Source: Baffinella frigidus
Lineage: Eukaryota > Cryptophyceae > Cryptomonadales > Baffinellaceae
Direction of reading: 5' to 3'
Length of the DNA stretch: 35,137 bases
NCBI GenBank assembly: GCA_026770585.1
Contig: MU646545.1
Coordinates: forward strand, 306,086-341,222
Shown: one piece after another, positions 1-8,461 of the stretch
Layout: each line of letters starts with the position of its first letter
How positions within the stretch are numbered: position 1 is the stretch's first letter
The notes under the pieces: generated by a model
What the model saw: only the letters and a program-made list of their open reading frames with translations
Databases searched by the model: none
What the model was told of the DNA's origin: nothing
Position numbers and translations under genes: made by a program

Positions 1-23
1 GGGGGGGGGGGGGGGGGGGGGGG
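1..23. repeat. poly-G run at window edge
   Basis: The window opens with 23 consecutive G. This may be a genuine homopolymer or an assembly edge artefact. It has no coding value. Confidence 0.8.
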
Positions 24-228
24 CAGAGACCGTTATTACTACCAACACGGTCGAATGTACGCACCCCCACCACGACTGAGGCTGTGTCTGAGCAGGGGGT
101 GACAGACAATAATGAGGTGCGTGCGGCGGTCCTAGGGGGGGTGGCGATATCCTGTAGGCGAGGTAGCCAACTAACTATGACCTTTCTCTCGGGCGCGTGA
201 CCTCACTCTCAGTCATGAGGTCGTGTGC

Positions 229-277
229 CCTCGAGGGCCTCATTCAGAACCTGTATCGAGAGTAATAAAGAAGAAGA
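229..277 (-). repeat. dispersed repeat, copy 1 of 3
   Basis: The reverse complement of this stretch (TTATTACTCTCGATACAGGT, then AGGCCCT and a GCC..TGA stretch) recurs on the + strand at about 27993-28045 and 33620-33670. It is a short dispersed intergenic or intronic repeat with no recognised coding content. Confidence 0.6.
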
Positions 278-322
278 GAAGTGCCCTCGGAGAGATGAAA
301 TTATGGCCTTTTGTATGGCCTT

Positions 323-494
323 CCACGCAAGAGTGTAGGGCTGACCTGGGAAAACAAGCCAGTTCACACGGAATTTGTCACAACTTTCCGAAATTTCGAT
401 TTTTCTGTGGGAAGAATGTCCACTTATGAACTTAAGAAATAGTAGAATTCTACTATTTCTCCTGTGGGTCACTCTGCCCTACACTCTTGCGTGG
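323..494. mobile_element. foldback (MITE-like) element
   Basis: CCACGCAAGAGTGTAGGG at 323-340 is the exact reverse complement of 477-494. The interior holds a smaller palindrome, AGTAGAATTCTACT, near 431. It is a non-coding inverted-repeat element, and only one copy was noticed. Confidence 0.65.
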
Positions 495-558
495 TTGTTT
501 CGCGGCGGGACGATTGGAAGCCACGCCACAAAGCCAAAGTTGCACGTTTTCACTCCAA

Positions 559-629
559 AGTTGACGGATTTGTACCGCCAACCCAGCATGTCAGCTTGAG
601 AATAGGCCCGTGGTACAAATCCGTCAACT
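559..629. mobile_element. short foldback with AGTTGACGG arms
   Basis: The 18-bp arms AGTTGACGGATTTGTACC (559-576) and their exact complement (612-629) enclose a 35-bp loop. The GTTGAC core recurs in many other foldbacks of this window. Confidence 0.65.
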
Positions 630-640
630 CTGGTAGTAAC

Positions 641-800
641 CACACAGCGGGCTGCGAAGGGATTTTCGGCCCAAATCGGGTCACCTTTCCGTTACCTTAT
701 CCATAGGAACCTCCCTATGTATCTACGGATTGCCAACTGTAGGGTCCTAGGTCGTATCGCTTAGGGGTTATTCAAAATTCCTTCGAAGTCCGCTGTATGG
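641..800. mobile_element. MITE-like family A (CACACAGCGG ends), copy 1
   Basis: Terminal inverted repeats read roughly CACACAGCGGGCTTCGAAGG. The interior carries a TTCCGTTACCTTATCCATAGGAACC-type block and TATCGCTTAGGGGTTATTC near the right end. Related copies lie at 20167-20339 (inverted, intron 15) and 25745-25903 (intron 24). It is non-autonomous and non-coding. Confidence 0.75.
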
Positions 801-849
801 GTTTGAGGGTTTAGGTCACCTAGGACCTAATGTTTCATAGCCCCCCCCC

Positions 850-921
850 TAGGCCCCTACGGCCTACTGTAGGCAATACCGTAGGCTTAACTACCCGGTT
901 TTCAGGACGTTGCCCTATGAA
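850..921. mobile_element. half copy of family B foldback
   Basis: The segment with GGCAATACCGTAGGC, TTAACTACC and TTTTCAGGACGTT matches the right arm of the full foldback at 30800-30960. The left arm is missing here, so this is a truncated copy. Confidence 0.6.
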
Positions 922-1147
922 AGTTCACTATATTTCCATCTTTCCGAGGGCCACGTACCGTGCCCTCCTCCGCAACCGTGGCTTCAAATCTCATAGGAAA
1001 CCGGTTTTAATTGAAAACTTTCTGGAAATGAAATTTACTACACATGATGAGTTTTACTAGTACAGAGCGAGGGGGGGGGGGGGTGCAACTTGAAGTGTCG
1101 TCCAACAACTCACAAAGTGCCGTCCTCCCACCAGACTTCACGAAAAG

Positions 1148-1303
1148 ACCAAATCGTCGATTTTCAGGTCTCAAGTTCACCTTGCAGAGACCCCAGATCT
1201 GGGGTCTCTGTTTCAACTTAAGTCCCAATCTTGGTACAAAATCAACTTTTGGGAACAGGTCGGAATCAATCGATTTGGTCCTTCCGTGAGGGTTGGTGGT
1301 CAG
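1148..1303. mobile_element. family D element around a 26-bp palindrome
   Basis: The left arm GACCAAATCGTCGATTTTCAG and right arm AATCGATTTGGTCCTTCCGT face each other. At the centre (1185-1210) lies a perfect 26-bp palindrome built on CAGAGACCCCAGATCT. Partial copies of the same arms occur at about 3650-3695 and 9165-9205. Confidence 0.6.
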
Positions 1304-1312
1304 CGACCGTAG

Positions 1313-1524
1313 CCACTCGAGGCTGGAAGAGGGAGTATTTCAAATGTGGGGTTGTTAAATTTAGTACCAGTCACGGGCAGGCTTGGTCACGTAGCTCAAA
1401 GAATTCCTTGAGCTAAGTGACCAAACGCCCCTATTTGTGTGAAAATTACTACACACTTCTTTCCCCCCCTTCACTTGTAAAATAAATCCTGTTTTAAAAT
1501 AGTGACACTTCTAGCCTCGAGTGG
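1313..1524. mobile_element. family E foldback, copy 1
   Basis: The ends CCACTCGAGGCT and AGCCTCGAGTGG are inverted repeats. The interior includes GGTACAAATTTCAACAACCCC-like sequence and a GAATTC-centred palindrome. A second copy lies at 2008-2218 in the opposite orientation, on the other side of the poly-C island. Confidence 0.75.
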
Positions 1525-1559
1525 TCCGCTCGTCCCGCCGCAAAAAAGGCCATGCGAAA

Positions 1560-1630
1560 AAAACATCATCATAATTATGGTAAAACCCCATAATCATAAT
1601 TATGGGAAAAAAACATAATCATAATTCCAT
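1560..1630. repeat. AT-rich short repeats
   Basis: CATAATCATAATTATGG units are repeated three times in direct and inverted form. No gene is visible here. Confidence 0.6.
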
Positions 1631-1706
1631 CTCACCGAGGGACTCGGAGGGAGGGAGACGTACCGTACCCTCCTCGGCTACCGTGGCATCCGATCGTTCC
1701 ACAGCC

Positions 1707-1707
<1 letters not shown>

Positions 1708-1774
<67 letters not shown>

Positions 1775-1830
1775 TCCCTCATCCTCCATCCCCCCCCCTC
1801 CCTCATCCCCCCTCCCTTCTCCTCCCTCAT
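1708..1830. repeat. poly-C island
   Basis: An uninterrupted C run from about 1708 to 1770 is followed by CCTCC-rich sequence. It creates a spurious polyproline reading frame on + and a polyglycine frame on -. I treat both as low-complexity artefacts. Confidence 0.9.
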
Positions 1831-2007
1831 CCTCCCGCCGTCCTCCTCCAGAAAAAAGCTCCGCCGCAGCAGCGGGGAAAGGCTCAGCCGCGGCAGCAGG
1901 GAAAAGCTCCGCCGCTTCCGTCGGCTCCGTGAAACCTGCCACCAAAAAAACTCGACCTAATTAACTGCGGCATTCTGCAATCACGTGATTGCGGCACGGT
2001 GCCCCAT

Positions 2008-2218
2008 CCACTCGAGGCTAGACATGTGACTATTTCAAAAGTTTTGACTCTACAAGTCCTTAACAAGTGGACCGCTGTGTAGTAATTTTCACACAAATAG
2101 GGTCGTTTGGGCACGTATCTGGGGGAATTCCCCCAGATACGTGACCAAGCCCGCCCGTGACTGGTACAAATTTCAACAACCCCACATTTAAAATACTCCC
2201 TCTTCCAGCCTCGAGTGG
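2008..2218. mobile_element. family E foldback, copy 2, with perfect palindrome core
   Basis: The ends CCACTCGAGGCT and AGCCTCGAGTGG match the copy at 1313-1524. Its centre is a perfect 32-bp palindrome at 2112-2143 (arms CACGTATCTGGGGGAA). Such a core can extrude as a cruciform or hairpin. Confidence 0.75.
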
Positions 2219-2301
2219 ATGGATACCCAGCGCTGCGTCCAACTCGCCCGTGCCAGGCCCTGAGAAACAGGAATAGAGACCGTGATCCACTCAAGGCAAT
2301 A

Positions 2302-2472
2302 GAGCGCTGTGCAGAGAAGTTGGCCACGAGAAATAATGGAAAATCGAGAAAATGGAGCCATTTTGTCAACTTTTGAGAAATTTAGTACCATGAATTTTTC
2401 AAAAGTGGACGAGTTGGCTCCAATTTCCCCATTTTCCCATTTTCCGGTGGCCAACTTCTCTGCACAGCGCTC
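2302..2472. mobile_element. MITE-like family F (GAGCGC ends, TA duplication), copy 1
   Basis: The terminal inverted repeats begin GAGCGCTGTGCAGAGAAGTT and are near perfect for over 25 bp. TA flanks both ends (2300-2301, 2473-2474), as expected for a Tc1/mariner-type target duplication. The homologous copy in intron 15 (19819-19989) also has TA on both sides. Confidence 0.8.
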
Positions 2473-2530
2473 TACATGTTTCCATGCTAGATTCGATCCG
2501 CAGTAAACGTTTCTCTCGTTATAATGCCAC

Positions 2531-2694
2531 AAGTCTTCACGCGTGAGTACCTTGCCAGCCCTGGAAGGAGCTCACGCGTGAGTTCCTTCCGGACGTGACT
2601 CCACTTTACTACACTGAAAGTTCCTTTAAAATCTTTTTAGAGGGTCCAAGGTGCCTACGCGTGAGCACCTTAAGGTGCCCACGCGTGAAGACTT
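2531..2694. mobile_element. foldback with repeated CACGCGTGA motif
   Basis: AAGTCTTCACGCGTG at the left end is complemented by CACGCGTGAAGACTT at the right end. The ACGCGTGA motif appears four times inside and at the ends. No coding content. Confidence 0.65.
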
Positions 2695-2710
2695 TTTGCA
2701 TGAGTTAGGC

Positions 2711-2958
2711 TCCGTGCCAGGCCCTGAGGAGCGGACAGAGAGACCTTATCGTTGGGTGAAATTTATTGGATACCAGTAAAATCACAGAAAACTCTCGTTG
2801 ATTCATTTTGTTCGGATCGCAACCAACATGGCCACCATGCGATTCCCTAGCCCTGCCTGAGCAAAACTGGGCTCGCTATCAAACACATTTAGAGCAGAAA
2901 CTCCAGTACAAAAGGGCAGCTAAAATGCTTCTATGGGGAGCCCAGTTTTCTCTCGTTA
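2711..2958. repeat. direct repeat, left unit
   Basis: The block from GGCTCCGTGCCAGGCCCTGA through GGTTGCGATCC-complement sequence to the truncated CTAG element recurs at 2949-3378. The left unit preserves the site GAGACCTTATCGTTGGGTG without the 152-bp element found in the right unit, so it serves as an empty site. Confidence 0.75.
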
Positions 2959-2995
2959 GGCTCCGTGCCAGGCCCTGAGGAGCAGGCAGAGAGAC

Positions 2996-3147
2996 CTTAT
3001 CTCAGAAAACGAGTTCTAAAACTCGTTTTCTTAAGTCAATTCCTCTACAAATTTGTCAACTTATGCGGAGAGTAAAGAATAAGTTGACGATTTTGTAGGG
3101 GAATTGACTTAAGAAAACGAGTTTTAGAACTCGTTTTCTGAGATAAG
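2996..3147. mobile_element. MITE-like family J, 152 bp, copy 1 (AC duplication)
   Basis: Near-perfect inverted repeats span almost half the element on each side (ends CTTATCTCAGAAAACGAG and complement). It is flanked by AC on both sides, and the duplicated neighbouring block at 2738-2757 shows the unoccupied site. Four other copies in the window are also exactly 152 bp. Confidence 0.85.
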
Positions 3148-3275
3148 ACCTTATTGTTGGGTGAAATTTATTGGGTACCCGTAAAGTCACAGGCTCCGGG
3201 ATGTGACAGAGCGAGAGAAAACGCGCGTTTGTTTGTTGGTTCGGATCGCAACCAACATGGCCACCATGCGATTCC

Positions 3276-3394
3276 CTAGCCCTGCCTGAGCAAAACTGGG
3301 CTCGCTATCAAACACATTTAGAGCAGAAACTCCAGAACAAAAGGGCAACGAAAATGTTTCAATGGGGAGCCCAGTTTTGCTCAGGCAGAGCTAG
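3276..3394. mobile_element. MITE-like family U (CTAG ends), copy with 5-bp duplication
   Basis: The ends CTAGCCCTGCCTGAG and CTCAGGCAGAGCTAG are inverted repeats, and arms extend about 30 bp. ATTCC occurs on both flanks (3271-3275, 3395-3399). A right-truncated relative starts at 2847. Other members: 19450-19602 and 31237-31355. Confidence 0.8.
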
Positions 3395-3399
3395 ATTCC

Positions 3400-4146
3400 C
3401 TGTGGGTCCACTTAGCAGCGCCCGAGTTCTATCTTCCCAGGATTTCCGGGGATCAGTTCAAGCCCCTTGTCCTGAAATGAAGTGCAATTTGTACCAGAAT
3501 CGTTTAGATGGACACATCATCGAAGGCCCCGATGGCTGCTAAGTGGAAACCGAATCGTTTAGATGGACACATCGTCGTCGAAGGCTCCGGTGGGGGGGAA
3601 ACCAAGGAGCACCCAAGAGGGGGGTCTGCCCAGGTAAATCCAAGGTTTTACAATCGACGATTTGGTCCTCCCGTGAGGGTCGGTGGTCCTCGAATTTTGC
3701 TCCTTTTGCTTAACCCGGCAGAGCCTCCTAGCTCTGCCTCCCTCGGGTTGACCGACTATCCTCGAGTTGACATGCTGGGTTTGCGGTACGAATTCGTCAA
3801 CTCTTAAGTTGACGAATTCGTCAACTTAAGTGCGGAAAAGTGCGGGAGAAGATGATGGCGCCACCAGCGGGGAAAAGCGAGGTTTATTAAGTTGACAAAC
3901 ACGTGTTTATTAAGTTGACAAACCGCTTCACGCTAGGGGGAGAGATGCGTCGAGACCAGAGGGCTCAAGCAGCCTGCTACCGCCCGAGGGTAGTTATGGG
4001 AACCAGTGTCTCGTCCAGTAGGACAAGCTAACTAATCCGCCACGGGAAGTGAACCAAATCGAGTGATCGCAAAAATTGCTTTCCCCTGGGTGATAAACCC
4101 TCAGGGTTTATCCCTTGGTGAAATTGCCCACAGGTCTCCATATCGC
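3400..4146. other. upstream region, no gene recognised
   Basis: This stretch contains duplicated GAATCGTTTAGATGGACACAT (about 3497 and 3553), a family D half-arm at 3650-3695 and a GAATTCGTCAACTTAAG palindromic pair near 3790-3835. It also has tandem GTTTATTAAGTTGACAAAC units at 3883-3924. I see no coding signature on either strand. Confidence 0.5.
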
Positions 4147-4293
4147 AATTTCATACGCAAACACTTTTAATTTATAAAAAATCTTCAAGGCGATTTTGGC
4201 CACTTTAGAGAGAATAATCAGACTATTCTCTCTCAAGTGGCCAAGATCACCTTGAAGATTTTTTATAAATTAAAAGTGTTGGCGTATGAAATT
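4147..4293. mobile_element. long-armed foldback element
   Basis: AATTTCATACGC and about 45 further bases on the left pair with the right arm ending GCGTATGAAATT. Arms cover nearly the entire element, leaving a small loop near 4215. Single copy in the window. Confidence 0.75.
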
Positions 4294-4849
4294 TGGTTCG
4301 CTTCTGGTGGCTGGTGGTGCAACACTTCAAGAGTGGTTTCGGGACCAGGGAAGAGGAATTACTGGCGAAAAACGACCTGCCTCTTTGGAGTGGTCGGCGG
4401 TATACTTTTGTACCACGCAAAGGAAACCGTTGCAACTTTCCAGTACAAGTTTCAAGCCTGGAAATCTAAATCTGGCCATCCGGAAATCCTGTCACGATTT
4501 TTTTTGCGGGATTGTCCTTTCGGGCGAGGAGGGGAGTTACCTGAGGATGCGGCGAGAGAGAGCTGCGCGGGATCCACCTGTATCCAGTTCGAGGCGTGGA
4601 ATCTCTGGGTTGGGGCGGCGGGCTTCAGAGAGAGAGCGTTTGGGGGTGGTTCATGTGTTTTATCGCGGTTTCTAACATCTGCGGGAGAGGTCGTGCGAGC
4701 CCCGGACGGTGGGGGCTAACGATAGCATCTTGATCGCCAGTGAGTGCAGCTGGGACAGCGGGTGCGCTGGTGTCTTCGGCAATAAGCAGCGTCTGACTGA
4801 AACTGCGGTCCTGTTGCAGGTCGCAAGTGGTGTTTTTTGGAGCAGGCAC

Positions 4850-4951
4850 CTTTCTTGCGGGAGGGGTCACGGAGGCTGCCCCCACGGTCGACATAATCAC
4901 CAGCGTCGAGAGGACCACTACCAGGCTCTGTGTTGCGACACGAGCCTGCAT
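4850..4951 (-). CDS. possible first exon of a divergent secreted-protein gene
   Basis: On the minus strand an ATG at 4951-4949 opens a 34-codon stretch. It has a good signal-peptide profile: a basic start (MQARVATQ), a hydrophobic core (LVVVLSTLVIM) and a small-residue cleavage-like TVGAAS. It ends AAG followed by GTGCCT, a possible donor at 4849-4848. The open frame itself extends further on both sides (4625-5176), so the donor is not forced. If real, it is head-to-head with the protease gene, separated by about 390 bp. I recognise no family, and a chance frame in GC-rich DNA is a serious alternative. Confidence 0.3.
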
Positions 4952-5009
4952 TCGGAACAGGACCGCTCGGCGGAACAGGAGCAAGGGACCTCCCAATAAT
5001 AGAGGATAA

Positions 5010-5344
5010 AATGGAGGATGGGGCATTTCCTTCGAGCGAGGAGACGTTTTTGAACCCTCTTTCGAAGGAAACGACTCAAAATTCATCCTCGATTTGAACC
5101 ATAAAGCATAAGTTGACAATCTCCATAAGTCATGGATAATCATAAGTTGACAAGACCATAAGTCATCACTGGTCAAACGATCTCAAACTGGTCAGGCTTC
5201 CTCTTCTTGTCCGGTTCCACGCTCCGCTGTGCGCCGAAACGACGTGAACACCCGCTGCTCTCGGTTGTCCTTCTGCGGTTGAGCAAGGGGGGTGAGTCCC
5301 GGGTCGCCGACAGCGCGGAAGCGGCGGATTGCTGTGTTTTCAGG
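5010..5344. promoter_or_regulatory. upstream / 5-prime leader region of the protease gene
   Basis: The interval holds two CATAAGTTGACAA and three CATAAGTCAT-like repeats at about 5100-5170. A pyrimidine-rich stretch ending TGTGTTTTCAG at 5343 could be a 5-prime UTR splice acceptor directly before the start codon. No clear TATA box was identified. Assignment as promoter or leader rests on position only. Confidence 0.35.
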
Positions 5345-5506
5345 ATGCTCTTTTTAGCAAGAGCACGGAGCTCTCGCAGGTGCCGTTACAAGTTGGCGAT
5401 CGGCGTGCTCCTGGCCGCGATGCTTCTCTCTCCAACCGCCGCGCGCCCTCATCGGGAGCATGCAGCGACGGAGGAGGGGGGGGACGCGCACCGCTCGCCC
5501 TTTCAG
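5345..5506 (+). CDS. exon 1: signal peptide (residues 1-54)
   Basis: The ATG follows a possible splice acceptor by one base. A basic N-region (residues 6-16, many Arg) precedes a hydrophobic core, LAIGVLLAAMLL, and a cleavage-like site near TAA-RP (about residue 33). The exon ends CAG before GTCCGC, phase 0. I chose this ATG because the upstream frame has no other Met with a signal peptide. Upstream non-coding exons cannot be excluded. Confidence 0.75.
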
Positions 5507-8421
5507 GTCCGCGACCTCCTCGATGTTGAACTGTTCATTGTCGTTTGGGTCTGGCGGATTCGTAGCAGGGTCGCCGGTTTCTGAAGCGAGCGCATCACCC
5601 TAACCCACTCCACTCGTCCCGTGACACTCATACCCTCCCCCTCACCCCCGCAGGCCGCCGGGGCGCGTGAAGTGATGCTGCGCTCCGCCACCCACGCCTC
5701 CCTCCGCAGCGCCTCCGACGCCGACCTCGCCGCGTGCGCGTCCGGGCCGTGCCAGCTCATCATCCGCGTCGCACGCCCCGTGCCGCCGGAGCTGGCGCGG
5801 ACCCTCCGGGCGTTCCCGGGCGTGCTTGACTGCAGCTACCTCCCGCACGACTCCTTCGCGATCGTGGCAAGCCAGGTGCTTTACCCTAAACCCTAAACCC
5901 CTGAAACCCTGCTGAACCCCGAACCCTGAAGCCTAAACGACCGTCCTGGCGCACACGCTGTCCGGGTAAGACAACAGTCTTATAGGGGTTGTTCACGGAC
6001 GCGACACTGTGCTGACACTGTGCAGCCTTGCGAGACTGCCTCCAAGCGCCCTTTGACTACTCTCGCAGTCTCACAAGGCTGCAGGTGCTCCGCTGTCTCT
6101 GCTCTGCTCGGCTAGGGTTCACCCTTCTGTGACCCTGCTGCACAGTGCTCGTGGGACGGGAGATGTATCTTGACCACTGGGGAAGAAGAGACCGGGAAAC
6201 AACTTCCAGCCCCATGACGTTCCGCGTGTCGCGTGTTGGTGGTTGACGTGAACTGACGGAAGACGCCCGCAGGTGGACACCTCTTGACATTCCTCTCCCT
6301 CCCTGGCGTCTCCGAAGCACCTACGTCAACAGTCTTACGGGGGACTCCCTGCTGCACAGTGCTAGTGGGACGGGCGATGTATCTTGGCCACTTGGGGAGA
6401 AGCGACAGGGACTTCCAGTCCCATGCCGTTCCGCGTGTCGCGTGTTCGTGGTTGCTGTACACTTACAGCGTGTCGCGTGTTCGTGGTTGCTGTACACTTA
6501 CAGGGGACTCCCGCAGGTTGACACCTCCGGGCTCCTAGCCCTCACTGCGCTCAGTCATAACGTTCGAGGAGCCTTCGTTTCGAGCCCTCTTTGGACGTAT
6601 TAAGTGTATGGTCCGACGGCGCACGTTCAACAGAGTATCTTTCTCTCCCGCAGGTGAATACCTCCGCATTCCTCTCTCTCTCTCCGGCGTCTCCAAAGAA
6701 CTCACGTCAACAGTCTTCCGGGGGACTCCCTCAGTCAGTCCGCTCAACACCTCTTAACAAACACACTCATATCGTGATATGGTGACAGGTGGACCCAGTC
6801 GCTCCGAGCGCGTGGCGTGTCACGCCCTAGAGCTCATCTCGACCCCGCAGGCGCGAATGGCCCTCACTGAGTCGGCTCAACACTTCTTAACAAATCCATC
6901 ATGATATCCATACGATGACGTATCGTGATATGGTGACAGGTGGACCCAGTCGCGCTCCTCACCCTCCCCGGCGTCTCCGAAGCGCTCGCCTCGACCGAGA
7001 CGCCAAACCCGCCTCCCTAAATTCATCCGTGAGCACCATCCGAAGGCGCGGATGGCGCTCACTTAGTCTCCACAACACTTCTTAACACACACAAGATACG
7101 CTATGGCGTCCTGGCACACACGCCTGCCCGGGTACGCCAACAGTCTGACAACCTGGGGACTCCCGCAGGTGGACACCTCTCGACATTCCTCTCCCTCCCT
7201 GGCGTCTCCGAAGCACCTACGTCAACAGTCTTACGGGGGACTCCCGCAGTCAGTCAGCTCAACGCCTCTTAACAAACACACTCATATCGTGATATGGTGA
7301 CAGGTGGACCCAGTCGCGCTCCTCACCCTCCCCGGGGTCTCTGAAGCACTCGTTTCCACACCGAAAGCGAGGATGGTGCGCGCGCTGCACACCCCCTCGG
7401 ACAACGCCGCCGCGCTTCGTTCTCAGACGAGTGGAGCGGAAGGCGGGGCGGTGCTGCTCGAGGCTCTGGTATAACCCTCAATCCTCAAAACTCTAAACCC
7501 CATGACCCCTGGAATGCGCACGGAGCCTCGCTCTTATCTCAGAAAACGAGTTCTAAAACTCGTTTTCTTAAGTCAATTCCCCTACAAAATCGTCAACTTA
7601 TTCTTTACTCTCCGCATAAGTTGACAAATTTGTAGAGGAATTGACTTAAGAAAACGAGTTTTAGAACTCGTTTTCTGAGATAAGCTCCGTGCGCATTCGG
7701 CAGGCGGGGCGGTGCTGCTCGAGGCTCTGGTCTAACCCTTAATCCTGAAACCCTGGACCCTACACCCTGAACCGCACGTCGGGGAATGCAGAGTAGCTTT
7801 ACACCCCCCCTCTCCTCTTAATCCTGTTAATATATTCTTTTCTGAGAGGAGAAGGCCGCCGCGCCTCGTGCGCAGATGCGCCGTTCGCTTTGTATTATTA
7901 ATATTTTGTTATTGAATTATTATTATTAATATCATCCTTTCAATTTGTAAATCAGTTCTTCAGGCGAATCGCTCCCGTATCTCCCTTATCCGTATTATAC
8001 AGTCTGAGTGCTGTGGAAGGCGGGGCGGTGCCGCTCGAGGCTCCGGTATAACCCTAAACTTATCTCAGAAAAGGGATTCTAAAATTCGTTTTCTTAAGTC
8101 AATTCCTGTACAAATTCGTCAATTTATTCTTTTCTCTACGAATAAGTTGACATATTTGAATGGGAATTGACTTAAGAAAACGAACTTTAGAATCCCTTTT
8201 CTGAGATAAAAACCCGGACCCCTAAAGCCGGACCGTCGAATCCCTGAACCCCAAACCCCACCCCCCCACCCGTAAACCCTGAACCCTAAACCTCACCGCT
8301 CAACCGTGGTAAGCAAGGAGGCGGGTGGGGCGGTGCTGCTCAAGGCTCTGGTCTTACCCCTCCTCCCCAAACCCTGACGCCTGACGCCTGGACCCTGCAC
8401 CTGTGTAAGGGACGCGTGTAT

Positions 8422-8461
<40 letters not shown>

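Noticed and set aside
1602-1964. Polyproline protein on + (and polyglycine on -)
   Set aside because: Produced by the poly-C run. The flanks show no conserved coding pattern and lie between two inverted family E elements.
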